Program-made: the position numbers and the translations under genes | The notes under the pieces: model-generated | Database searches by the model: none | Seen by the model: only the letters and a program-made list of their open reading frames with translations | Told to the model about the DNA's origin: nothing | Shown: one piece after another, positions 1-7,411 of the stretch | Layout: every line of letters begins with the position of its first letter | Position numbering within the stretch: position 1 is the first letter of the stretch | Origin: Anaerolineaceae bacterium | GTDB taxonomy: Bacteria > Chloroflexota > Anaerolineae > JAAYZQ01 | Assembly: GCA_012514775.1 (NCBI GenBank) | Contig: JAAYZQ010000014.1 | Span: forward strand, 1 to 9,703 | DNA: 9,703 bases | Direction: 5' to 3'

Positions 1-2
1 CC

Positions 3-764
3 CAGAGCTTTGTCCAGATCATGGAACAGGCCGACGTAGACTATGCCGTGCTGGGGGGCGAGGAATGGTGCTGCGGCTACCCGGTCTATGGCGCGGGCAT
101 GAAGTCGCGCCTGCGCGAGATCGCCGAGCATCACTGCGCCCGCCTGGCCGAAACGGGAGCCAGGCTGCTCGTCACCACCTGCCCCTCGTGCTACTACACC
201 TGGCACCACCTCTACCCGGAGGTGCTGGGGCGCCCGGTGCCCGTCGAGATCGTCCACGCCAGCGAGTTGATGGCCCGCCTTATCGAGGACGGCAAGCTGG
301 AGCTGGGGCCCGTCGAGGACGTGGTGACCTATCACGATCCGTGCGACCTGGGCCGCAAGAGCGGCGTCTATGACGCGCCGCGCCAGGTGTTGCGCGCCAT
401 CCCGGGCCTGACCTTTCTGGAGATGAGCCAGAACCGTGCCGACAGCCTGTGCTGCGGCGGCGGGGGCGACATTGCCATGTACGCCGGCGACGTGTCGGGC
501 GACGTGGCCCAGCGACGGATGCGCCAGGCGGAAATGACCGGCGCCCGCTACATTGTCTCGGCGTGCCAGCAGTGCAAGCGAACCCTGGCCGATGGCGCCC
601 GCAAGGCGCGCATTCGCATCCGGCCCATCGACTTGACAGAGCTGGTGTGGATGTCGATCCAAAATGCCCAGGCAGGCAAGACCCTCGCCGAGGCGGCGCC
701 TGCCAAACAGCCGAAAGCCGGCAAGCCCCAGAAGTGGGGCGTGCCGCAGCCGGCGCAAGAATGA
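3..764 (+). CDS. HdrD/HdrB-like CCG-domain Fe-S oxidoreductase subunit (5'-partial)
   Basis: The reading frame is open from the window edge, so the true start lies upstream; 253 residues are visible. Two CCG domains can be seen. The first has lost its leading Cys but keeps CCG (nt 69-77) and CPSC (nt 180-191). The second is complete: DPC, 35 residues, CCG (nt 450-458), 35 residues, CQQC (nt 564-575). In HdrB and HdrD these cysteines bind the unusual non-cubane 4Fe-4S clusters that reduce a disulfide. The family usually carries an N-terminal HdrC-like ferredoxin part, probably upstream here. The last 35 or so residues are a Lys/Ala/Pro-rich tail without motifs. It ends 14 nt before hdrA, so it is the likely low-energy acceptor branch of the bifurcating complex. 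Bacteria generally lack CoM-S-S-CoB, so the real acceptor is unknown. A GlpC/QmoC/HmcF-type protein is an alternative; the CCG family call is secure, the exact subfamily is not. Confidence 0.85.
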   Translation, partial: QSFVQIMEQADVDYAVLGGEEWCCGYPVYGAGMKSRLREIAEHHCARLAETGARLLVTTCPSCYYTWHHLYPEVLGRPVPVEIVHASELMARLIEDGKLELGPVEDVVTYHDPCDLGRKSGVYDAPRQVLRAIPGLTFLEMSQNRADSLCCGGGGDIAMYAGDVSGDVAQRRMRQAEMTGARYIVSACQQCKRTLADGARKARIRIRPIDLTELVWMSIQNAQAGKTLAEAAPAKQPKAGKPQKWGVPQPAQE

Positions 765-767
765 ATC

Positions 768-774
768 GAGGTGA
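768..774 (+). promoter_or_regulatory. Shine-Dalgarno site of hdrA
   Basis: GAGGTGA lies 4 nt before the ATG at 779. It decides between this ATG and an in-frame ATG at 761 that overlaps the preceding stop codon as ATGA. Starting at 779 also gives the expected HdrA N-terminus (MSKPKIGVYICQCG). Confidence 0.7.
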
Positions 775-778
775 CGGT

Positions 779-2755
779 ATGAGCAAACCCAAGATTGGCG
801 TGTACATCTGCCAGTGTGGGTCCAATATCGCCGCCACGGTGAACACCGAGGCGGTGGCCAGGTTCGCCGAGGAGTTGGACGGCGTGGTGTTGGCCCGCGT
901 TAACAAGTACACCTGTTCGGATCCAGGGCAGGCCATCATCCGCAACGACATCAAGGAGTATGGCCTGGATCGGGTGGTGGTCGCCTCGTGCACCCCGCGG
1001 ATGCACGAGCCCACCTTCCGCCGTACCCTCGACAGCGCTGGCCTGAACCCCTACTACCTGGAGATGGCCAACATTCGAGAGCAGGTGTCGTGGGTGCACA
1101 GCGACGTGGAGTCGGCCACGAACAAGGCCAAGGACCTCGTGGCGGGCGCCGTGAACCGGGTGCACCTCCACCAGTCCCTGTACTCCCGCAAGTCCCCCGT
1201 CGAGCCGTCGGCCCTGGTCGTCGGCGCCGGCATCGCCGGCATCCAGGCGGCCCTGGACATGGCCGACGCGGGCTACAAGGTCTACCTGGTGGAGCGGGAG
1301 CCGTCCATCGGGGGCAAGATGGCCCAGTTGGACAAGACCTTCCCCACCCTCGACTGTGCCACCTGAATTCTCGGGCCCAAGATGATGGATGCCGGTCGGC
1401 ATCCCAACATTGAGCTTCTGAGCTACAGCGAGGTCGTGGAGGTCAGCGGATACGTCGGCAATTTCGACGTCAAGATCAAGAAAAAACCCCGCTACGTGAA
1501 CGTCGACAAGTGCACGGGCTGCGGGGCTTGCATGGAAGCCTGCGTGTGGCACGACCGCGTCTACAGCGAGTACGAGGTGGGCATGGGCCTGCGCAGCGCG
1601 GCCTACATTCCCTTTGCCCAGGCCGTGCCCATGAAGGCGACCATCGATCCCAACTCGTGCCTTTTTCTCACCCGGGGCAAGTGCGCCCAGAAGTGCCTGA
1701 AGGCGTGCGAGGCGGGGGCCATCGACTTTGATCAGAAAGAAGAGTTCGTCGACGTCAAGGCGGGAGTGGTCATCCTGGCCACCGGCTACGATCTGACCGA
1801 CCATCCCTCCCTGGCGCGCTACGGCTATGGCACCTATGACAACGTCATCGACGGCTTGCAGTTCGAGCGCCTGTCCAGCGCCGCCGGCCCGACGGGGGGC
1901 AAGATCGTCACCCGCGACGGCCGCGTGCCCGAGACGACGGTCTTCTTGCACTGCATCGCCAGTCGCGACGAGCAGGCGCACGAGTACTGCTCTCGCATCT
2001 GCTGCATGTATGGCACCAAGCAAGCCCACCTGGCCAAGGACAAGACGGGGGGCGAGGTGTACCAGTTCTACATCGACATGCGCACCCCCGGCAAGGACTA
2101 TGAGGAATTCTACAAGCGCATGCAGGAGGAAGGCATCCGCTACGTGCGCGGCAAGGTGGCCGAGGTGCTGCCCGACCCAAGCGGCAGCGGCAAGCTGCTG
2201 GTCCGGGGCGAGGACACGCTCTTGAATCGCTATGTAGAGGTTCCCGCCGACCTGGTGGTGCTGTTGACGGCCATCAAGCCGTCCGAAGGGTCCCGCGAGA
2301 TCGGCAAGCTCTTTGGCGTGTCGGTGGGCAAGGACGGCTTTTTCACCGAAGCGCATCCCAAGCTCAAGCCCGTGGACACGACCACGGCGGGCGTCTTTCT
2401 CGCCGGCTGCGCCCAGGGCCCCCGCGACATCCCCGACACCGTGGCCCAAGCCAGCGGTGCCGCGGCGCGGGTGCTCATCTTGCTCAACCAGGGTGAGGTC
2501 GAGATCGAGCCCACCGTCGCCGAGGTGGTCAGGGAACGCTGCTCCGGCTGTGGGGAGTGCATCCTGGCCTGTCCCTTCCACGCCATCGAGCGGGTGGAGG
2601 GCAAGGCACAGGTCAACGTTGCCCTGTGCAAGGGCTGCGGCACCTGCGTGGGCGCCTGCCTGGCCAAGGCCATCATCGGCCACCACTTTACCGACGAGGC
2701 GCTCGTTGCCCAGGTCGAGGGCATCTTTGAGCGGGATCCGATGCCGGTGTGGTAA
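779..2755 (+). CDS. hdrA: Heterodisulfide reductase subunit A, selenoprotein (Sec196 at UGA 1364-1366)
   Basis: HdrA is the flavoprotein core where electron bifurcation occurs: a two-electron donor is split between ferredoxin and the HdrB/D-type branch. Reading UGA 1364-1366 as Sec gives 658 residues, the normal size for the family. The N-terminal HdrA domain has CQCG near residue 11. The FAD-binding motif GAGIAG is at 149-154, with GG at 178-179. The redox motif C193-A-T-U196-ILGPKM follows; Cys or Sec is expected at 196. Cys 245/248/251/255 form a ferredoxin motif, and Cys 294/302/306/310 a second Cys group. The conserved SRDE...YCSR.CCMYGTKQA block lies at about 395-414. Two C-terminal 4Fe-4S motifs follow (588/591/594/598 and 617/620/623/627), the likely exit towards ferredoxin. 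There is no signal peptide, so it is cytoplasmic. mvhD starts 18 nt downstream. A pseudogene is unlikely because both sides of the UGA stay in one frame and fully conserved. Confidence 0.95.
1387..1404 (+). promoter_or_regulatory. SECIS hairpin of hdrA
   Basis: A perfect 7-bp stem (GGATGCC 1387-1393 with GGCATCC 1398-1404) closes a GGTC loop. The stem begins 20 nt, and the loop 27 nt, after the UGA at 1364-1366. Bacterial SECIS elements sit inside the coding region just after the UGA and need a G in the first two loop positions, as here. It should recruit SelB with Sec-tRNA. This is a structural prediction made by eye. Confidence 0.85.
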
Positions 2756-2773
2756 GGAGTAGGAGACAAGAGA

Positions 2774-3196
2774 ATGAGTGATAACGGATTCGAGCCACGC
2801 ATTGTGGGATTCCTGTGCAACTGGTGCAGCTATGCCGGTGCCGACGCTGCCGGAACCTCGCGCTTGAAATATGCTTCCAACCTGCGCATCGTCCGCGTCA
2901 TGTGCTCGGGGCGCGTCTCGCCCGAGCTGGTGGTGCGCACCTTCCGGGAGGGCGCCGACGGAGTGATGGTGCTCGGTTGACACCTGGGCGACTGCCACTA
3001 TGTTAGTGGCAATCATCGAACCGCCAAGCGGTTCCCCATCTTCCGCAACCTGTTGAGCTATGCCGGCATCGATCCCAGGCGGCTCCACCTGGACTGGGTC
3101 TCTTCGTCCGAGGCCGGGCGCTTTGCCGACGTGGTGCAAGAGTTTACTGACGAGATCCGGGCCCTTGGCCCGCTGGAAACGAAAGAGGGGGCCTGA
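2774..3196 (+). CDS. mvhD: MvhD-type Fe-S electron-transfer subunit, selenoprotein (Sec69 at UGA 2978-2980)
   Basis: MvhD carries electrons from a hydrogenase or formate dehydrogenase module to HdrA through a 2Fe-2S cluster. Reading UGA 2978-2980 as Sec gives 140 residues, the usual length. The N-terminus has the family pattern [13 protein letters not shown] (C15, C18), then VRVMCSGR (C44), and then VLG-U69-HLGDC74-HY, which matches the conserved GCHxGDCHY block of Cys versions. VhuD of Methanococcus carries Sec in this family. The tail ([15 protein letters not shown]...ALGP) is also typical. AGGAG (2761-2765) lies 8 nt before the ATG. The stop is 1 nt before the next ATG, so the two genes are probably translationally coupled. 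Without readthrough the product would be 68 residues and would lack the second half of its cluster-binding motif. Confidence 0.94.
2993..3011 (+). promoter_or_regulatory. SECIS hairpin of mvhD
   Basis: A perfect 8-bp stem (TGCCACTA 2993-3000 with TAGTGGCA 3004-3011) closes a minimal TGT loop. The loop begins 20 nt after the UGA at 2978-2980. The G is the second loop base, which fits the bacterial rule. If the terminal A-U pair opens, the loop becomes ATGTT. The loop differs from the GGTC type used by hdrA and fdhA. Confidence 0.8.
3018..3034 (+). other. Second hairpin downstream of the mvhD SECIS
   Basis: A perfect 7-bp stem (GAACCGC with GCGGTTC) closes a CAA loop. It starts only 6 nt after the predicted SECIS. 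Its loop is 44 nt from the UGA and has no G, so it should not bind SelB itself. It may slow the ribosome or be chance. Confidence 0.5.
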
Positions 3197-3197
3197 G

Positions 3198-3977
3198 ATG
3201 GACCGAGTTTCCCTGGTACGCGACGCAGTAAAAAAGCTGCTGGATAGCGGCGAGGTGGCGGGCGTACTGGCACTGCGGGCCAACTGGCCGGCATCCGCCC
3301 CCCACCTGTACCGGCCCGGCGACGACCTGGGCGACCTGGTGCTGTGGCCCAAGTACTCTCTGCCCAAGATCATGGACAAGCTGCTGGACGCCGAGCCCGA
3401 CGTGCGCCTGGGGATGGTGACCCGCGGCTGTGAGGAGCGCGGCTTAATCGAGATGGCCAAGCACAACCAGGTCGACCTGGGCCGCATCGAGATGATCACG
3501 GTGGCCTGCACGGCCGAGGAACGGGACGAGTGCCGGTGTGCCTGGCCCTATCCCAGCCGCATCGACGTGGGCGAAAAGGTGGAGGGCATCGCCGACAAGC
3601 TGGTGGCGGAGCACGAAGCGCTCTCCCTGGAGGAGCGGACCGCCTTCTGGCAGAAGCAGTTTGCCCGCTGCGTGAAGTGCTATGCCTGCCGCACGGCCTG
3701 CCCCCAGTGTTTCTGCGAGACCTGCGCCCTCGAAGACAAGCTGTGGGTCGAGACCGGCGTGATGGCGCCCCCCTTCCCTTCCTACCACCTCATCCGCGCC
3801 TATCACACCGTGGCCAAGTGCGTGGGCTGCACCGAGTGCGAGCGAGCCTGCCCGGCGGATATTCCGCTGACGGTGCTCTATACCCTGCTGCGCCGCGACG
3901 CAGAATCGATGTTTGGCTACGTGCCGGGGCGCAGCGTCGAAGACCAGCCACCGTTGGTGGTCGAGACGTTGTGGTAA
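3198..3977 (+). CDS. FrhB/FdhB-like iron-sulfur adaptor subunit of formate dehydrogenase
   Basis: The 259-residue protein begins with a segment (about 1-125) like the N-terminal domain of F420 hydrogenase/dehydrogenase beta subunits: GVLALR, APHLYRPGDDL, LVLWPKYSLPK, VTRGCEERGLIE and VACTAEERDECRC (C78, C104, C112, C114). A Cys-rich ferredoxin-like part follows: C158, 161, 164, 168, 171, 173, 176, then a classical CVGCTECERACP (C208, 211, 214, 218). It probably wires the FdhA cluster to MvhD. The gene sits 1 nt after mvhD and 13 nt before fdhA, as expected for an Fdh partner. The start at 3198 is preferred because AGGGG ends 6 nt before it; the open frame extends back to 3060 inside mvhD, but those codons are shadow sequence. 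A full flavin/F420 module seems absent given the short length. The family is recognisable, the exact role inferred. Confidence 0.85.
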   Translation: MDRVSLVRDAVKKLLDSGEVAGVLALRANWPASAPHLYRPGDDLGDLVLWPKYSLPKIMDKLLDAEPDVRLGMVTRGCEERGLIEMAKHNQVDLGRIEMITVACTAEERDECRCAWPYPSRIDVGEKVEGIADKLVAEHEALSLEERTAFWQKQFARCVKCYACRTACPQCFCETCALEDKLWVETGVMAPPFPSYHLIRAYHTVAKCVGCTECERACPADIPLTVLYTLLRRDAESMFGYVPGRSVEDQPPLVVETLW

Positions 3978-3981
3978 GGAG
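3976..3981 (+). promoter_or_regulatory. Shine-Dalgarno site of fdhA, supporting a GTG start
   Basis: AAGGAG overlaps the preceding stop codon and lies 9 nt before GTG 3991. The only upstream ATG in this frame (3913) lies inside the preceding gene and would add 26 residues foreign to FdhA. Confidence 0.7.
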
Positions 3982-3990
3982 TGTGAACCT

Positions 3991-6066
3991 GTGGAATACA
4001 AGAACGTTCTGACCACCTGTGTCTATTGCGGTACCGGCTGCGGGCTCTACCTGGAGGTGCTGGATGGCAAGGTGGTGGGCACAATACCTGCCAAGAACCA
4101 TCCCGTCAACGAGGGCAAGCTGTGCATCAAGGGCTGGAACGCCCACGCCTTTGTGCATCATCCCGAGCGCCTGACCACACCCCTCATCCGCGACAAGAAG
4201 GGCGGGGAGCTGCGGCCGGCCTCCTGGGACGAGGCGCTGGACCTGGTGGCGTCTCGCCTGAACCAGGTCAAGGCCGAACACGGGCCCGATGCCGTTGGGT
4301 TCTTGTCCTCGGCCAAGTGCACCAACGAGGAGAACTATCTGCTTCAGAAGCTGGCGCGCTCGCTGGTGGGGACCAACAACGTCGACCACTGCGCCCGCCT
4401 CTGACACGCCCCCACCGTGGCCGGTCTGGTCACAGCGTTTGGCAGCGGGGCGATGACCAACAGGATCCCCGAGTTCGAGGAATACACCGACTGCTTCCTC
4501 ATCATCGGCTCCAACACCACCGAGGCCCATCCGCTCATCGCCACCCGGGTGATGCGCGCCCAGCGCCGGGGGGCCAAGGTGATCGTCGTGGACCCGAGAG
4601 ACACCCAGATCGCCCGCATTGCCGATCTCCATCTGCAGCATCGGCCGGGTACCGATGTGGCGTTCATCAATGGCATGATGCACATCATCATCGGCGAGGG
4701 CCTGTACGACGAGGAATTCGTGGCGAACCGCACCGAGGGCTTCGAGGAGCTGAAGGCGGCGGTTGCCGACTACACGCCCGAGCGCGTCGAAGCCATCACC
4801 GGCATTCCGGCGGACCTCCTGGCCGAGGCGGCGCGCGCGTACGCCGGGGCGAGTAACGGCGCCATCCTGTACACCATGGGCATCACGCAGCACACCACGG
4901 GCGTGGACAATGTCCTGTCCTGCGCCAACCTGTCCATGCTGACGGGCAACATCGGCAAGCCGGGTACGGGCGTGAACCCCCTGCGCGGCCAGAACAACGT
5001 CCAGGGCGCCTGCGACATGGGCGGCCTGCCCAACGTCTATACCGCGTACCAGGCGGTGACGAACGAGGCCATCCAGGAAAAGTTCCAGAAGGCCTGGGGC
5101 TCGACAGCGCACACGCGCGTCGGCCTGACTGTCACGGGCATGTTGGACGCGGTCCATCACGGCAACATGAAGGCGCTGTGGATCATGGGCGAGAACCCCA
5201 TGGTGTCGGACCCCGACCTGACCCACGTTGGGGCGGCGCTGGAGGAGTGCGAGTTTCTGGTGGTGCAAGACATCTTTCCCACCGAGACGGCCGCCCTGGC
5301 CGACGTCTTACTGCCCGGCACCACCTTTGCCGAGAAGGACGGCACGTTCACCGGCACGGACCGGCGCATCCAGCGCATTCGCAAGGCCATCGAGCCCGTG
5401 GGCGATTCCCGCCCCGACTGGCTGATCATCTCCCAGGTGGCCCAGCGGATGCAGGGCTCCAACGGCGGAGACGCGCCCTATGCCGGCTGGTCCTACGCCT
5501 CGCCGGCCGAGATCTCTCAAGAGGTCAGCGCCCTGTCGCCCTCTTACGCCGGCGCCACGTACGAGCGCCTGGAAGAGCTCGGCCACCTGCAGTGGCCGGT
5601 CCCCTCGACGGAGCATCCGGGCACCGCCTACCTGCACAAGGACAAGTTCAGCCGCGGCCTGGGCCACTTTAGCCCCATCGCCTTCAAAGAGCCGGCCGAA
5701 ATGCCTGACGCGGAGTATCCTTTGATCCTGACCACGGGCCGCATGATGTTCCACTACCACACCGGCAGCATGACCCGGCGCTCCGAAAAGCTGGATCGGG
5801 AGGTTCCCGAGGGCTATGTCGAGATGAGCCCCGAGGATGCCCGGCGCCTGGGCGTGAACAAGTCGGCCAAGGTGCGCGTCATCAGCCGCCGCGGCGAGAT
5901 CGAGACGCGGGCGTGGATCACGCGCCGCGTGCCGCCCGGGCTCCTGTTCATCCCCTTCCACTTTGCCGAAGCGGCGGCCAACGTCCTGACCAACCCGGCC
6001 CTGGACCCGGTGGCCAAGATCCCCGAGTACAAGGTTGCCGCCGTGCGAGTAGAAACCGCCGCCTGA
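3991..6066 (+). CDS. fdhA: Formate dehydrogenase alpha subunit, selenoprotein (Sec138 at UGA 4402-4404)
   Basis: FdhA is the Mo/W-bis-pyranopterin catalytic subunit that interconverts formate and CO2. From GTG 3991 it has 691 residues, close to E. coli FdhF. The N-terminal 4Fe-4S motif is C10, C13, C17 and C45. The active site reads DHCARL-U138-H139-APTVAGL. Arg332 in [11 protein letters not shown] corresponds to the catalytic Arg of E. coli FdhF (Sec140/His141/Arg333). The pterin-binding blocks ([37 protein letters not shown]) and the C-terminal molydopterin-dinucleotide domain (from [21 protein letters not shown] to the end) are intact. There is no twin-arginine signal and no NuoG-like ferredoxin extension, so it is cytoplasmic and depends on the adjacent Fe-S adaptor. 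UGA as a true stop is excluded because it would remove about 80 percent of a perfectly conserved enzyme. Mo versus W cannot be told. Confidence 0.97.
4417..4433 (+). promoter_or_regulatory. SECIS hairpin of fdhA
   Basis: A 6-bp stem (GTGGCC 4417-4422 with GGTCAC 4428-4433, one G-U pair) closes a GGTCT loop that begins 18 nt after the UGA at 4402-4404. The loop and spacing closely resemble the E. coli fdhF SECIS, whose apical loop is AGGUCU. This is the most canonical of the three SECIS elements in the window. Confidence 0.88.
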
Positions 6067-6089
6067 TGGGGCGGATGAGTCAAAATCAC

Positions 6090-6132
6090 GGGGTAGATTG
6101 GCAGAAGCGTCGAGCCAATGCCAATCTACCCC
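6090..6132 (+). promoter_or_regulatory. Perfect 14-bp inverted repeat between fdhA and the REC-kinase gene
   Basis: GGGGTAGATTGGCA (6090-6103) is matched exactly by its reverse complement (6119-6132), with 15 nt between. Within it, GCCAAT occurs twice in tandem (6114-6125), so ATTGGC (6097-6102) can pair with either copy and form two alternative hairpins. Only TTT follows, so it is a poor intrinsic terminator. It ends 5 nt before the GTGAGG ribosome-binding site of the next gene. It could be an operator for a dimeric regulator, an attenuator, or an mRNA-end stabiliser for the fdh operon. The sequence does not settle which. Confidence 0.7.
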
Positions 6133-6136
6133 TTTC

Positions 6137-6142
6137 GTGAGG
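6137..6142 (+). promoter_or_regulatory. Shine-Dalgarno site of the REC-kinase gene
   Basis: GTGAGG lies 9 nt before ATG 6152, which favours this start. The in-frame ATG at 6143 directly abuts the site, and a TTG at 6098 falls inside the inverted repeat; both are less likely. Confidence 0.6.
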
Positions 6143-6151
6143 ATGCACAAC

Positions 6152-7309
6152 ATGACGAACGCTGAGCAGAGCGGGCAGCGCATACTGGTTGTCGACGACG
6201 AGCAAGGCCTGCGCGAAGGGTGCCGGCGAGTCCTGGGCCGGTACCACTTCCAGGTGGACCTGGCCGCTACGGGGCGCGAGGGCCTGGCTCTTTTTCGGCA
6301 GAACCGCCCGGACCTGGTCCTCCTGGACGTGATGATGCCCGACGTGAGCGGCATCGAGCTGATGAACACCCTGCGCACCGACGACCCGGACATCGTGTGC
6401 ATCATCATCACCGGCTACGCGACGGTGGAGCTGGCCGTGGAGGCCATGAAGCTGGGCGCCTACGACTTTATCGCCAAGCCCTTCTCCGACGACAACCTGT
6501 TGCTGGCCGTGGAAAAGGGGCTGGAAAAGCGCCGGCTGGAGCAAGAAGCGCGGCGTATGCAACGGGCCGAGGAAGAGGCGCGCCGCCTGAACCAGGAAAA
6601 GGCCATGCTCGAGGAGCTGGACCGGATCAAGACCGCCTTCATGCGCAAGGTGGCCCACGAACTCCGGGCGCCCATCGCCGCCATCCAGAGCTTTCTCGTC
6701 TCGATCCTGGCGGGCTATGGCTCGCCCGAGGTGCAGCACGAGATGATGGAACGGGCGGTGCTCAGGTCGGGCGAGTTGCTGGACCTTGTCAACGACCTGC
6801 TGAACCTGTCGCGGCTGAAGGACGCCAAGGTGGAGCTGAAGAAGCAGGAGGTCTCGCTGCAAGAGGTCCTGGATGACGTCCTCAGCCTGCACGCCGCCGA
6901 TGCCGAGCAAAAACGCATCCGCCTGGACGTGACCTGCGAGGAGTGCCCGCCCATCCTGGCCGATCCCGGCCACATCAAGCAGCTCTGGACGAACCTCATC
7001 AGCAACGCCATCAAGTACACGCCCGAGGGGGGCAGCGTGCGGGTCCACCTGCGCCCCGAGGCCGGCGAGGTGGTGGGCGACGTCGAGGACACGGGTATTG
7101 GCATCGGTCCCGACGACCTGCCCCGCCTCTTCGAGGAGTTCTTTCGCACCGAACAGGCCAAGGCCTTTGCCCAGTATGGCACCGGGCTGGGCCTGTCCAT
7201 CGTCCGCCAGATCGTCACCGAGTGCGGCGGCAACATACAGGTGAAATCGGAGGTGTCCAGGGGCACGCGGTTCACCTTCCGCCTGCCGGCCGCCCCGGCC
7301 CCTGCATAG
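6152..7309 (+). CDS. Soluble hybrid response regulator-histidine kinase (REC-HisKA-HATPase)
   Basis: The 385-residue protein has a receiver domain (about 9-125) with D15, D16, phosphoacceptor D59 in LLDVMMPD, T87 and K109 (AKPF). A charged coiled coil (about 118-165) follows, then HisKA with H169 in VAHELRAPI. The HATPase domain has N285 in LISNAIKYTPEGG, D313 in EDTGIGIG and GTGLGL at 343-348. All residues needed for phosphotransfer and ATP binding are present. There is no membrane segment and no DNA-binding output, so it must signal to another protein. It is in the same direction as the fdh operon, 85 nt after fdhA, and could be co-transcribed or separate, because an inverted repeat lies in the gap. 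A relay role with the convergent membrane kinase is possible but not shown. The stop is TAG at 7307-7309. Confidence 0.92.
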   Translation: MTNAEQSGQRILVVDDEQGLREGCRRVLGRYHFQVDLAATGREGLALFRQNRPDLVLLDVMMPDVSGIELMNTLRTDDPDIVCIIITGYATVELAVEAMKLGAYDFIAKPFSDDNLLLAVEKGLEKRRLEQEARRMQRAEEEARRLNQEKAMLEELDRIKTAFMRKVAHELRAPIAAIQSFLVSILAGYGSPEVQHEMMERAVLRSGELLDLVNDLLNLSRLKDAKVELKKQEVSLQEVLDDVLSLHAADAEQKRIRLDVTCEECPPILADPGHIKQLWTNLISNAIKYTPEGGSVRVHLRPEAGEVVGDVEDTGIGIGPDDLPRLFEEFFRTEQAKAFAQYGTGLGLSIVRQIVTECGGNIQVKSEVSRGTRFTFRLPAAPAPA

Positions 7310-7347
7310 CAACGGCGTCCATCCCGCGAGACAGGCGCCGCAGTAGA

Positions 7348-7388
7348 CGACGAGCGGGCACGGCCCCAGGGGCCGTGCCCGCTCGTCG
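7348..7388. terminator. Strong bidirectional hairpin between convergent genes
   Basis: A perfect 20-bp inverted repeat (7348-7367 and 7369-7388) with a single central A at 7368 lies 38 nt after the REC-kinase stop and 23 nt from the stop of the opposite gene. The stem is very GC-rich. No T-tract follows on either strand, so it differs from the classic E. coli type. Its place between two convergent 3' ends makes shared termination or 3'-end protection the best reading. Confidence 0.8.
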
Positions 7389-7411
7389 CGTCTCAACTCC
7401 TCGCGTCTCGG

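Noticed and set aside
1364..1366. hdrA, mvhD and fdhA as frame-disrupted pseudogenes or split genes
   Set aside because: Each has one UGA and no frameshift, at the exact Cys/Sec position, with a SECIS hairpin and full conservation on both sides. Three independent nonsense mutations of this kind are not credible.
548..3511. A 987-codon open frame on the minus strand opposite hdrA and mvhD
   Set aside because: It has no recognisable domain and lies antisense to highly conserved Fe-S proteins. GC-rich codon use leaves the complementary frame free of stops.
3790..5268. A 492-codon minus-strand open frame opposite fdhA
   Set aside because: It is another shadow frame; the plus strand encodes the unmistakable formate dehydrogenase.
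6064..6078. Readthrough of the final UGA of fdhA
   Set aside because: Another in-frame UGA follows after three codons, no family residue is expected there, and the protein already has full length.
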